39,736 bases of DNA, taken from NCBI GenBank assembly GCA_020634495.1, contig JACKBR010000043.1, positions 1 to 39,736 on the forward strand, read 5' to 3'. A program made the position numbers and the translations under genes. The stretch comes from Ardenticatenaceae bacterium. GTDB taxonomy: Bacteria > Chloroflexota > Anaerolineae > Promineifilales > Promineifilaceae. The notes under the pieces were generated by a model. The model ran no database searches. It was not told the origin of the DNA and was given only the letters and a program-made list of their open reading frames with translations. This document shows, piece after piece, positions 27,098 through 34,123 of the stretch. The number at the start of each line of letters is the position of its first letter. Within the stretch, counting starts at the first letter, position 1.

Positions 27098-27102
27098 AGG
27101 AG
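27098..27102 (+). promoter_or_regulatory. Ribosome binding site deciding the enoyl-CoA hydratase start
   Basis: AGGAG seven bases before ATG 27110. It excludes the longer frame from 27008, which would translate the hairpin repeat. Confidence 0.75.
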
Positions 27103-27109
27103 AAGTCCC

Positions 27110-27883
27110 ATGTCCCACGAATTTATTCTTACCCGAAGCGAAGGCCGTGTTGGCCTGGTACAGCTAAACCGCCCCCAGGCGCTCAACGCCCTCAATCGCG
27201 GCCTGATGAGCGAGCTGATGTCCGCCCTGGAAGCGTTTGATGCCGACGATGGCATTGGCTGCCTGGTCATCACCGGCAGCGAAAAAGCGTTTGCCGCCGG
27301 AGCCGACATCAAAGAGATGGCCAACGCCACCCCCGCCGCCATGCTCAACAATCCCTTTATCGACTACTGGGATCGCCTGCGCAAAATTGGCAAGCCGGTG
27401 ATTGCGGCCGTTTCTGGTTTCGCGCTTGGTGGTGGCTGTGAACTGGCCATGGCCTGCGACATGATCGTGGCCAGCGAGAGCGCCAAATTTGGCCAGCCAG
27501 AAATTAACCTGGGCATCATCCCCGGTGCAGGCGGCACCCAGCGCATGACCTACGCGGTTGGTAAAGCATTGGCAATGGAGATTTGTTTGAACGGCCGTTT
27601 CCTCACCGCCAGCGAAGCCCAGCAACACGGCCTCATTAACCGCGTCGTGCCCGTAGAGCTTTATTTAGAGGAAGCGATCAAATTTGCTGCCGAAATCGCC
27701 GCCCGCGCCCCCGTCGCCCTGCGCCTGGCCAAAGAAGCCGTCAACGCCGTCTACGAGACGCCGCTGCAAGCCGGGCTGGCCCACGAACGCCGCCTCTTTT
27801 ACATGCTCTTCAGCACCGAAGATCAAAAAGAAGGCATGGACGCCTTCATCAACAAACGCCCCGCCACCTGGCACGGCAAATAA
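27110..27883 (+). CDS. Enoyl-CoA hydratase (crotonase family)
   Basis: A 257-residue crotonase that adds water to trans-2-enoyl-CoA in fatty acid or amino acid beta-oxidation. The oxyanion-hole and CoA regions AFAAGADIKEM and GFALGGGCELAMACDM are present, and both catalytic acids of true hydratases are conserved: Glu111 in GGCELAM and Glu131 in FGQPEINLG, followed by IIPGAGGTQRM. The C-terminal trimer helices are complete. Start chosen at 27110 because AGGAG lies seven bases upstream and the crotonase fold begins there. No other beta-oxidation gene is nearby, so pathway context is missing. Confidence 0.95.
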   Translation: MSHEFILTRSEGRVGLVQLNRPQALNALNRGLMSELMSALEAFDADDGIGCLVITGSEKAFAAGADIKEMANATPAAMLNNPFIDYWDRLRKIGKPVIAAVSGFALGGGCELAMACDMIVASESAKFGQPEINLGIIPGAGGTQRMTYAVGKALAMEICLNGRFLTASEAQQHGLINRVVPVELYLEEAIKFAAEIAARAPVALRLAKEAVNAVYETPLQAGLAHERRLFYMLFSTEDQKEGMDAFINKRPATWHGK

Positions 27884-27941
27884 ACGGGCGTGGTATGATA
27901 TGGGCTGCAACGAGGGAAACGGCCGTTGCGTACTACTACTT

Positions 27942-28005
27942 TAGTAAAAAGTGAAAAGTAAAAAGTTCTTATCACTTTTTACTTTTCACTTATCACTTTT
28001 TACTC
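27942..28005. repeat. Heptamer-phased palindromic element 3 (GTGAAAA family)
   Basis: GTAAAAA, GTGAAAA, GTAAAAA words on the left face the complementary-sense series TTATCAC, TTTTTAC, TTTTCAC on the right. It lies in the leader of the AIM24-family gene, ending six bases before its ribosome binding site. The same word set recurs at 29658-29732. Confidence 0.75.
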
Positions 28006-28023
28006 AAACAAGGAGCATTCCAA

Positions 28024-28821
28024 ATGAAAAGTCACGAAGTAGATTACCAAATTTTTGGCGACGATTTACAGTTTGTGGAAGTAGAACTGGACCCCAGCGA
28101 AACCGTCATTGCCGAAGCGGGCGCGATGATGTACATGGAGGATGGCATCGGTTTTGAAACAAAAATGGGCGACGGTTCCCAGCCGGACAAGGGTTTTCTG
28201 GGCGCATTGGGCAGTGCTGCCAAGCGGGCCTTCACCGGCGAATCAATCTTTATGACCCACTTTACCAACAACGCCCAGGGCAAAAAGCACGTAGCCTTTG
28301 GCGCACCCTACCCAGGCAAAGTCATTGCCATCGACCTGGACGTGGCCAACGGCGAACTAATTTGCCAAAAGGATTCCTTCCTCTGCGCGGCCCTGGGCAC
28401 AGAGGTGAGCATCGCCTTCAACAAGAAGCTGGGCGCGGGTCTGTTTGGCGGCGAGGGGTTCATTTTGCAGCGGCTGCGCGGGGATGGCAATGTGTTCATT
28501 CACGCAGGCGGCACCATCGTCGAGCGGCAGCTCAACGGGGGCAAAATCATGGTAGACACCGGCTGCATTGTCGCCTTTGAAAATACCATCAGCTACGACA
28601 TCGAGCGGGCGGGCAACCTGAAATCCATGATTTTTGGCGGTGAGGGCTTGTTCCTGGCCACATTGCAAGGCACCGGGCGCGTCTGGCTGCAATCGCTGCC
28701 GTTCAGCCGCCTGGCTGACCGCGTGCTGCAAAATGCCAAACCTGGCAGCAGCGGCGGTGGCAAATCTTCTGGCGAAGGGTCAATTCTCGGCCGTACCGTC
28801 ACCGATCTGCTCCAAGGCTAG
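28024..28821 (+). CDS. AIM24 / TIGR00266 family protein
   Basis: A 265-residue protein of the AIM24 family (TIGR00266), predicted to be a double-stranded beta-helix with repeated beta-strand units. Family features seen are the opening [20 protein letters not shown], then [32 protein letters not shown], and the glycine-rich [20 protein letters not shown] and [20 protein letters not shown] repeats. The bacterial role is not established; the yeast relative is mitochondrial. An AGGAG site eight bases upstream supports ATG 28024. The gene seems to stand alone, with a hairpin after the stop. Confidence 0.9.
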   Translation: MKSHEVDYQIFGDDLQFVEVELDPSETVIAEAGAMMYMEDGIGFETKMGDGSQPDKGFLGALGSAAKRAFTGESIFMTHFTNNAQGKKHVAFGAPYPGKVIAIDLDVANGELICQKDSFLCAALGTEVSIAFNKKLGAGLFGGEGFILQRLRGDGNVFIHAGGTIVERQLNGGKIMVDTGCIVAFENTISYDIERAGNLKSMIFGGEGLFLATLQGTGRVWLQSLPFSRLADRVLQNAKPGSSGGGKSSGEGSILGRTVTDLLQG

Positions 28822-28824
28822 TTC

Positions 28825-28885
28825 GCCACAGAGAACACAGAGGGTCACAGAGAAAAATCTCTAAAATCTTTGTGCCCTCTGTGGC
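28825..28885. terminator. Hairpin between convergent genes (CACAGAG repeat type)
   Basis: GCCACAGAG (28825-28833) pairs with CTCTGTGGC (28877-28885), and an inner AGAG/CTCT stem adds pairing. It lies between the stops of the AIM24 gene and the convergent membrane protein gene. On the plus strand the stem is followed by AAAATTTTAGG rather than a clean T-run. Confidence 0.6.
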
Positions 28886-28891
28886 AAAATT

Positions 28892-29632
28892 TTAGGCAGT
28901 AATGGATGCCCGCACGTCGCGGGCGTCTTTGATCAGGGTGGCCCACACTTTGTTTTGTTCGTCGGGGTCTTCAAAGGAGAAATAGATCGTCCGCGACTTT
29001 AAGCGGCTGAGGTCGTCGTTGGCTCCGCCGCCGACAAAATAAGCAATGGCGTTGTTGCTGTGGTCTGGCCCCCACGACTCTAAAAAGGTGATGGCCAGGG
29101 TGCGGATTGGCTCCTTGCCAAACAAAATCCAGCCCGCCTCAATTTTTTGCAGGGTGCGGGCATCAAAAAATTGGTAAAGAAAGTTTTTGGGTTTGTACTC
29201 CACCATAACAATGTGATCGCCCAAGGGAACGTGCCAGTAGTGGGCGGGTTTTACCAAAAGCACGGTGTCTGCCTTGGTGGTAACGGCATAGCGCCCAGAG
29301 GCGCGCACGGGGATTTTTTCATTGGCGGCCAGCGGCTGAATGGTTTCTGGGGGGAGAACGGCCGTATCATCCACAATAAACTTGTTATACCCCTCCTTTT
29401 TAGCCCGCCGGTACACAAAACCCACGTACACCCACAGCAAAAAAGTGAGAATACTGAGCGTCCAGCCCCACTGCAAAACAAGCGAGGCCACAAACAGCCA
29501 GAAGACAAAAAAGCGCAGCCAGCCACTCTGCGCCGCGCCTAAAAACCTGCGCCGCTGGCTAAAATAGGCAAAAGCATACAAACGACCAATGTAGCTGAAG
29601 TAAAGATGTTTGCTGAAGGGTAGGTTTTCCAT
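28892..29632 (-). CDS. Membrane protein of unknown function
   Basis: A 246-residue protein. Near the N-terminus two adjacent membrane helices (about 38-73, FFVFWLFVASLVLQWGW and LSILTFLLWVYVGFVY) are followed by a large soluble region, about 170 residues, rich in beta-strand patterns (VRASGRYAVTTKADTVLLV, HIVMVEYKPKNFLYQFF). The soluble part has a PH-like look but I do not recognise a named family. The gene may use a leaderless transcript: TACAAT ends six bases before the ATG. It is convergent with the AIM24 gene; topology suggests an inner-membrane anchor with a cytoplasmic domain. Confidence 0.8.
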   Translation of the reverse strand: MENLPFSKHLYFSYIGRLYAFAYFSQRRRFLGAAQSGWLRFFVFWLFVASLVLQWGWTLSILTFLLWVYVGFVYRRAKKEGYNKFIVDDTAVLPPETIQPLAANEKIPVRASGRYAVTTKADTVLLVKPAHYWHVPLGDHIVMVEYKPKNFLYQFFDARTLQKIEAGWILFGKEPIRTLAITFLESWGPDHSNNAIAYFVGGGANDDLSRLKSRTIYFSFEDPDEQNKVWATLIKDARDVRASITA

Positions 29633-29638
29633 CTGGCT

Positions 29639-29666
29639 ATTGTACGGGGAAATAAGGGAGTGAAAA
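29639..29666 (-). promoter_or_regulatory. Candidate leaderless promoter for the 28892-29632 gene
   Basis: On the minus strand TTTTCA (29666-29661), 16 bases, TACAAT (29644-29639), then six bases to the ATG. The -35 falls in the heptamer repeat. Confidence 0.45.
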
Positions 29667-29732
29667 GTAAAAAGTGAAAAGTGATAAGTGGAACGCCTCT
29701 ACTTTTTACTTTTCACTTATCACTTTTCACTA
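29658..29732. repeat. Heptamer-phased palindromic element 4 (GTGAAAA family)
   Basis: GTGAAAA, GTAAAAA, GTGAAAA, GTGATAA on the left and TTTTTAC, TTTTCAC, TTATCAC, TTTTCAC on the right form a strong imperfect hairpin. It encodes the last five residues and stop of the upstream methyltransferase (VKSDK then TGA on the minus strand) and lies in the promoter region of the downstream gene. Confidence 0.8.
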
Positions 29733-30432
29733 ATATCCCTACCAAATGAATCTTCCGCTCCGCAGGCAGTGCGTCCTCAAAGCGGGTCATCATCTGGAAA
29801 AAGGGGCGGTTGAAGGCCAGGTAGGTGGGGTCGGGAACGGTGTGCAGGGCGGTGAGCTGGAGGCCAGCTTGCGCGGCGAGCTGCTCTAGCTGGGCGCGGC
29901 TGTTGGCGCGGTAATGGGTGGCAAAGGTGTCGTCGGCGGAACGGCCGTACAGCCCAGCCACCAATCTCCCCTGCAACCGTCCCAATTTGCCCATCGTCTT
30001 GTTGAGCAGCGCCAGCGGATGACGGCCGTTTGGCGTGATGAACACAAAACAACCGCCCGGTTTTAAGACGCGGGCAATGGACTGGAAAGTTTGAAACGGC
30101 CGTGCCAGATGCTCCAATACCCAACTGGCAAACGCCAGATCAAACGTCCCCGGCGCAAACGGCAAATCATCGCTGAACGCCACAGCACTCGTCAGGTTCA
30201 GGCGATGCTCCCGCAAGGAGTGCCAATCTGGGTCGATGCCCACCACCTGCGCCAGCGGATGGTTTAGCTGCTCCACCAAGCCACCTCGCCCGCAGCCGAT
30301 GTCCAGCACCCGCGCCGTGGGTGTTAGCTGCTGCCGCACCAAATTGGCAAACAGCTCCGTAGCGGGCTGCCAACCTGGGTGACTGGCGCGATACTGTTCA
30401 CGCCACGCATTTTGCTTATCAAGTGAGAGCAT
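29713..30432 (-). CDS. Class I SAM-dependent methyltransferase (Methyltransf_11 type)
   Basis: A 239-residue small-molecule type methyltransferase. SAM motif I is VLDIGCGRGGLVEQL, followed by an acidic VVGIDPDWHSL strand; motif II/III regions LPFAPGTFDLAFASWVLEHL and VLKPGGCFVFITPNGRHP are typical. The substrate is unknown. The C-terminus ends inside heptamer element 4, which contributes the last residues and the stop, so the original end may have been lost. A promoter with perfect -35 TTGACA places the transcription start at or next to the ATG at 30432. Confidence 0.9.
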   Translation of the reverse strand: MLSLDKQNAWREQYRASHPGWQPATELFANLVRQQLTPTARVLDIGCGRGGLVEQLNHPLAQVVGIDPDWHSLREHRLNLTSAVAFSDDLPFAPGTFDLAFASWVLEHLARPFQTFQSIARVLKPGGCFVFITPNGRHPLALLNKTMGKLGRLQGRLVAGLYGRSADDTFATHYRANSRAQLEQLAAQAGLQLTALHTVPDPTYLAFNRPFFQMMTRFEDALPAERKIHLVGILVKSDK

Positions 30433-30438
30433 CAGAAA

Positions 30439-30466
30439 AATTTAGTGGCTGGAAAAAAGTTGTCAA
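30439..30466 (-). promoter_or_regulatory. Candidate leaderless promoter of the methyltransferase gene
   Basis: TTGACA (30466-30461) and TAAATT (30444-30439) are 16 bases apart on the minus strand; only six bases separate the -10 from the ATG, with no Shine-Dalgarno possible. Confidence 0.55.
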
Positions 30467-30500
30467 CATTTTTTTTCGCAAAACGCTGCGCCTTTGCGGA

Positions 30501-30572
30501 AAAAATTCTGGGTCTTCAGGATTTTGTGGGGGTGCGCCCCGACACCACGATATCCCCAAGAACCAAAATTCT
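30501..30572. repeat. Long imperfect hairpin after the cupin gene, with a relative at 34018-34050
   Basis: AAAATTCTGGGTCTT with GGATTTTGTGG on the left pairs imperfectly with CCACGATATCC and AAGAACCAAAATTCT on the right. It begins right at the cupin stop and may be its terminator. A sequence of the same type, TCTGGGTCTTTGGGACTTCG, occurs at 34018 onward, so this is a dispersed repeat. Confidence 0.55.
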
Positions 30573-30935
30573 CTACGGTGCGGGGGAGATGCCCACCAGC
30601 AAAGTCAGCCGCACCGCGCCTTTATTTTCTACACCGTGAACAACCCCAGCGGGTGCCCAAACCACCTGGCCTGTGCCTGCCACATGCTGCTCATCGCCCA
30701 GCCAAAAGTGACCCTCACCTTCCACCACGTAATAAAATTTATCCTGGTCGGCGTGGTCGTGCGGCTTTTGCACCTGTCCTGGCTCCAGGCAGTTGAGGCC
30801 AAGAAGCAAAGCATCGCTGCGAAACAAAGTGTCTTTGAAGAATTTTTCGGGGCGGGAACCAACGTGATCTTGCAAATTTTTGATCAATTCCATGTTGTTT
30901 TCACCATTTGGTCTGTTATTTTGGGGGAGATTCAT
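30573..30935 (-). CDS. Cupin-domain protein
   Basis: A single-domain cupin of 120 residues (or 106 if translation begins at the second ATG, 30893). The metal-site motif PHDHADQDKFYYVVEGEGHF and the second motif GQVVWAPAGVVHGVEN are present, giving three histidines and a glutamate-like set. It could be an isomerase, a dioxygenase or a regulatory small-ligand binder; nothing nearby tells which. Neither start has a clear Shine-Dalgarno. Upstream, on the same strand, lie heptamer element 5 and the selC gene. Confidence 0.85.
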   Translation of the reverse strand: MNLPQNNRPNGENNMELIKNLQDHVGSRPEKFFKDTLFRSDALLLGLNCLEPGQVQKPHDHADQDKFYYVVEGEGHFWLGDEQHVAGTGQVVWAPAGVVHGVENKGAVRLTLLVGISPAP

Positions 30936-30945
30936 TTACGAATTT

Positions 30946-31000
30946 GGGAGATTAGAGATTGGAGACTGGGCAATCTCTAATCTCCAGTCTCCAATCTCCC
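30946..31000. repeat. Heptamer-phased palindromic element 5 (GGAGATT family)
   Basis: GGAGATT, AGAGATT, GGAGACT on the left pair with ATCTCTA, ATCTCCA, GTCTCCA, ATCTCCC on the right. It lies eight bases beyond the 3' end of selC, where it may act in tRNA 3' processing or termination. The same family is found inside two membrane protein genes at 33030 and 37493. Confidence 0.8.
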
Positions 31001-31008
31001 CTTCTAGG

Positions 31009-31104
31009 CGGGAGTGAATGGGAGTCGAACCCACCGCCGCCTGCTCGGCGCAGCCGGCCACCAATTTTGAAGACTGGGGCGCCCACCGGGACACAATCAC
31101 TCCC
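31009..31104 (-). tRNA. selC: Selenocysteine tRNA, anticodon UCA
   Basis: Read on the minus strand, every special feature of bacterial tRNA(Sec) is present. The 8-bp acceptor stem is GGGAGTGA with TCACTCCC. The 6-bp D stem GTGTCC/GGGCGC closes a 4-base loop CGGT. After one linker base, the anticodon stem CCAGT/ATTGG holds the loop CTTCAAA (anticodon TCA). A long variable arm (GCCGGCTGC with GCAGGCGGC, one mismatch) and a T arm GTGGG TTCGACT CCCAT follow. The discriminator is G and the genome continues CCT, so the final A of CCA is added after transcription. The organism should therefore decode some UGA codons as selenocysteine; selA, selB and selD are not in the window. Confidence 0.93.
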
Positions 31105-31236
31105 ACAGATAAGTTTAGCGCAGGCAGCGCAATTTGGGTAATGTCCGAATTAATGGTTAACGTATATTTTCCCGGAAACTTTGCTACGGGAAGTTGGTTT
31201 TGGAGACAGTTTCCGGGGAAACGGAGTGTAAACAAA

Positions 31237-31264
31237 TTGACGAATACGGCGAACGCTCTACCAT
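31237..31264 (+). promoter_or_regulatory. Candidate leaderless promoter of the plus-strand glycosyltransferase-like gene
   Basis: TTGACG (31237-31242, 5 of 6), 16 bases, TACCAT (31259-31264, 4 of 6), then seven bases to ATG 31272. The site supports 31272 as the true start over the longer frame from 31194. Confidence 0.55.
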
Positions 31265-31271
31265 TACGGCC

Positions 31272-34013
31272 ATGATTCGTTCAGACAGGCTGCGACAAAT
31301 TTGGCCCTGGCTGGCGGTGCTGCTCATCGCTGCGCTGGCGGCTCAACCGCTGTGGGGATTGCCGCCGCAGGGAGATGATTTGCTGCTGCACTACTTCCGC
31401 ATTCCGCTGGTGAATGCGCAGTGGGCGGTGGCCCGCTGGCAGCCAGACCTGATCTACGGCTATGGCTCGCCGCTGTTTACGTTTTATCCGCCGCTAAGCG
31501 CCTTGTTGCTAACGGCCGTTTACTGGTTGGCCGGGCAGCAGGCGAGCATCGCTATCAATTTGCTGTTTGCTTTGTGTTTGCTGCTGGGGGCCGTGGGGAT
31601 GTTTGGTTTGGGCCGGGCTTTGGCTGGCGAGCTTGGCGGGCTGTTGGCCACGGCCGTTTTCACCCTTTCCCCGCATGTGGCCGCCCAAATTTACAGCCGG
31701 GGCAGCACGTCCAACAGTTTGGCGCTGGGGCTGGTGCCGTTGGCCGCCTGGCTCATGTGGCGCGTGGCGGAACGGCCGTCTGCCCGACGAATTGCCAGCG
31801 CTGCCGTGGGAATTGCCCTGCTGATGTTGTCTCATACGGCCGTTAGCCTGCTGCTGCTGGGGCCGCTGCTGCTGTGGAGCGCGGTGGCCGTGGCCGTGCA
31901 GTCGCCTACCCGGCGGCACTGGCGGGCCTTGCTGAGTCTGTTTGCTCTGGGGCTGGCGCTTTCGGCCTTTGCCTGGCTGCCCGCCCTTAGCGAAATTCAA
32001 TACACGCGCTACGCAGCCGAAGCGGGCAAGGTGTTTTACGGTGACCATTTTGCCGTGCTGTGGGGCTGGCCGGGAACGGCCGTTGCTGGTCTGCGTAATG
32101 CCAATTTACCCAAAACGGTGGGGCTGGTGATGCTGTTTGTTGGGGCGGGGGGAACGGCCGTTTCTGGTTGGTCGCTGTGGCAGTGGTGGCGCAGCGGTGG
32201 GAAATTCCCGGCCAGGGATACCGTTTTTTTGGCTGCTGGGCTGCTGGGCTGGGGCGTTCTGTTCCTGACGCTGCCTGCATCGGATTTGATTTGGCGGCTG
32301 GTTGCCCCTTTGCGCGGCTTGCAGTTTCCCTGGCGCTTGCTGGATGTGCCTGCGTTTTTTTTGCCGTTGGCCGGGCTGCGCTTGGTGATCGGTGATCGGT
32401 ATTCGGTGATCGGTGATCGGTATTCAGTAATCGGTAATCAGTATTCAGTGATCGGTAGTCGGTATTCAGGTTTCCGTAAAAGATATTTGGTAGGCCTGGT
32501 TGCTGTGATTTTGGTGGGTTATGTCAATTTGGTACCGTATTTGTACCCGCCGCGCTGGGCAGATTTGCCTGGGCAGCCGACGTTGGCCGACGTCACGGCC
32601 GTTCAGCAAAAATATCAGATTATTGGGCTGACGGCCTGGGGCGAGTACAGTGATGCCCGAGTGACCGACTGGCCCACCGGCCCCGTCGTAGCTGAAGGTG
32701 CATCGCTGGCGCAAAAGCTGGTGACGGCCGTTCTGCCCGGCTCCCTCATTTTGCAAGAAAGCGATCCGTGGACGGCCGTCTGGCAAACCAATTTTGCCCA
32801 ACAGCAAACGCTCACCTTTGCCAGCCACATTTTTCCCGGCTGGCAGGCGCGGCTGGATGGCGAACGGTGGCCAGCAAGTGCAGATGCGCGTGGCCAGCTC
32901 CAGGTCACCGTTCCGCCTGGTGAACATCAACTGACGGTGCAGTTTGGCCGCACGCCCGTTCGCTGGCTGGCAGATTTTTTGTCGTTGGCTGGGTTGATGG
33001 TTTGCTTGTGGTTGGTGATTTTAGGGGGTGGGAGATTGGAGACTGGAGATTGGCAAATAGAACAAATCTCCAATCTCCAATCTCCAATCTCCCCTTTCAT
33101 TTTGGTGGTGGGAGTGGCAATTGTGATGCTGTTGGGCAAAATATTTTGGTTGGATCGCTTTGATTCGCCGCTGGTGGTTCATGCTGTAGACGGCCGTATT
33201 CCCAACATCCCCCTACCACCCGCAGGTAATTTCAACAACGAGATTCAGTTAGTAGGCGGGCAAACCGATCTGCCCAACACGCTAACGCTGTACTGGCAGG
33301 CGGTTCAGCCCACTGCTTCTTACCGGGTGGCCCTGACGCTGCTAGACGCCACGGGCGTGCCGCGTCAGACCATCATCAATCCTACGCCCGGCTACAGTGC
33401 AACCGCCACCTGGCCAGCCGGGCAGTTGGTGCGAGACGTGTACGCCATTCCGCTGCCCGAAGACGCGCCCGCTGGCTACCAGGTGCAGCTTGCCCTGCTG
33501 CACCCCGACAGCGACACGCCGCTGCCCATTTTGGATGCCCAGGGGAACAGCACAATGGTGGTGGCTCGCCTAAAGCAGCCCCCGCCAGAAACGGCCGTTC
33601 CCGCCCAGGCACAGCCCATCGGCACCATTTTTGGGGATGGCCTGGTTCTTTCTCATGCCGTTGCCCCAGAAACGGTGTCCCTGGGCGAGCCGCTAGAATT
33701 CACGCTGTTTTGGCAGGTGGAAACGGCCGTCGCCGAAGATTACACCGTTTTTGTTCATTTGCTCACGCCTGATGGGGAATTTGTAACCGGGCAGGATGAC
33801 CAGCCGCTGAGCGGTTTGTATCCCACGTCGTTTTGGGATGAAGGGGAAATGGTGGTGGACGGCCGTTCCTGGTTTGCCGATGTGCCGCCGGGCGAGTACC
33901 AGCTTCAAGTGGGGCTGTATCTGCTGTCCACTGGCCAACGCCTGCCCGCCAGCGGCCCGCGCAGTGCGCTGGGCGACCGGGTTTTGCTGCAAACCATCAC
34001 CGTTGTGCCGTAA
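31272..34013 (+). CDS. Large membrane protein of the PTPS-related/GT-C type with tandem beta-sandwich C-terminus
   Basis: A 913-residue protein with about 12 membrane helices in the first two thirds. The loop after helix 1 (PPQGDDLLLHYFRIP, then LIYGYGSPLFTFYPPLSALL) matches the pattern of 6-pyruvoyl-tetrahydropterin-synthase-related membrane proteins, thought to be glycosyltransferase-like (GT-C). The last 300 residues form two beta-sandwich units; the second shows LYPTSFWDEGE and GEYQLQVGLYLLSTGQRLP, as in the three minus-strand proteins. Two heptamer elements lie in frame inside the gene (32385-32468 and 33030-33093), between hydrophobic segments. The start at 31272 rests on the leaderless promoter and on topology. 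It may act in cell-surface glycan or glycolipid assembly, which is inference. Confidence 0.85.
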   Translation: MIRSDRLRQIWPWLAVLLIAALAAQPLWGLPPQGDDLLLHYFRIPLVNAQWAVARWQPDLIYGYGSPLFTFYPPLSALLLTAVYWLAGQQASIAINLLFALCLLLGAVGMFGLGRALAGELGGLLATAVFTLSPHVAAQIYSRGSTSNSLALGLVPLAAWLMWRVAERPSARRIASAAVGIALLMLSHTAVSLLLLGPLLLWSAVAVAVQSPTRRHWRALLSLFALGLALSAFAWLPALSEIQYTRYAAEAGKVFYGDHFAVLWGWPGTAVAGLRNANLPKTVGLVMLFVGAGGTAVSGWSLWQWWRSGGKFPARDTVFLAAGLLGWGVLFLTLPASDLIWRLVAPLRGLQFPWRLLDVPAFFLPLAGLRLVIGDRYSVIGDRYSVIGNQYSVIGSRYSGFRKRYLVGLVAVILVGYVNLVPYLYPPRWADLPGQPTLADVTAVQQKYQIIGLTAWGEYSDARVTDWPTGPVVAEGASLAQKLVTAVLPGSLILQESDPWTAVWQTNFAQQQTLTFASHIFPGWQARLDGERWPASADARGQLQVTVPPGEHQLTVQFGRTPVRWLADFLSLAGLMVCLWLVILGGGRLETGDWQIEQISNLQSPISPFILVVGVAIVMLLGKIFWLDRFDSPLVVHAVDGRIPNIPLPPAGNFNNEIQLVGGQTDLPNTLTLYWQAVQPTASYRVALTLLDATGVPRQTIINPTPGYSATATWPAGQLVRDVYAIPLPEDAPAGYQVQLALLHPDSDTPLPILDAQGNSTMVVARLKQPPPETAVPAQAQPIGTIFGDGLVLSHAVAPETVSLGEPLEFTLFWQVETAVAEDYTVFVHLLTPDGEFVTGQDDQPLSGLYPTSFWDEGEMVVDGRSWFADVPPGEYQLQVGLYLLSTGQRLPASGPRSALGDRVLLQTITVVP
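32385..32468 (+). repeat. In-frame array of twelve direct heptamers (GTRATCR/GTATTCR)
   Basis: Twelve 7-base units of the form GTNNTCR run without a break: GTGATCG, GTGATCG, GTATTCG, GTGATCG and so on. Because 21 bases make seven codons, the array is read as four seven-residue units VIGDRYS, VIGDRYS, VIGNQYS, VIGSRYS. It lies in a loop region just before a membrane helix of the glycosyltransferase-like protein. Confidence 0.93.
33030..33093. repeat. In-frame heptamer-phased palindromic element (GGAGATT family)
   Basis: GGAGATT, GGAGACT, GGAGATT on the left pair with three ATCTCCA words on the right. It is read in frame as GRLETGDWQIEQISNLQSPIS inside the plus-strand membrane protein, without a stop or frameshift. 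It is a close relative of elements at 30946 and 37493. Confidence 0.85.
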
Positions 34014-34017
34014 ATTT

Positions 34018-34112
34018 ATCTGGGTCTTTGGGACTTCGTGGGGTTTGGCCTGAAACGTGATGCGTGAACCGTGATACCTCTCTGGTCACGTTTTACGTTT
34101 CACGCATCACGG
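34018..34112. terminator. Heptamer-type hairpin between convergent glycosyltransferase-like genes
   Basis: The left part (34018-34050) is related to the repeat at 30501. The right part (34051-34112) is an imperfect hairpin: TGAAACGTGATGCGTGAACC against GGTCACGTTTTACGTTTCACGCATCACGG, in 7-base words. It separates the convergent stops at 34013 and 34124 and may end transcription on both sides. Confidence 0.65.
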
Positions 34113-34123
34113 CTTGTAAACCT

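Noticed and set aside
30423..30980. Plus-strand frame of 185 codons
   Set aside because: It covers the cupin gene in antisense plus two repeats and shows no family pattern; the cupin motifs on the minus strand are clear.
31194..31271. N-terminal extension of the plus-strand membrane protein
   Set aside because: The residues look random, and the promoter at 31237-31264 would lie inside it; ATG 31272 fits topology.
31018..31275. Plus-strand frame starting MGVEPTAACS
   Set aside because: It is the antisense of selC and the region before the membrane protein gene; a GVEPT start is a common artefact of reading opposite a tRNA.
32385..32468. CRISPR-like array
   Set aside because: The units are 7 bases without spacers and lie in frame in a gene.
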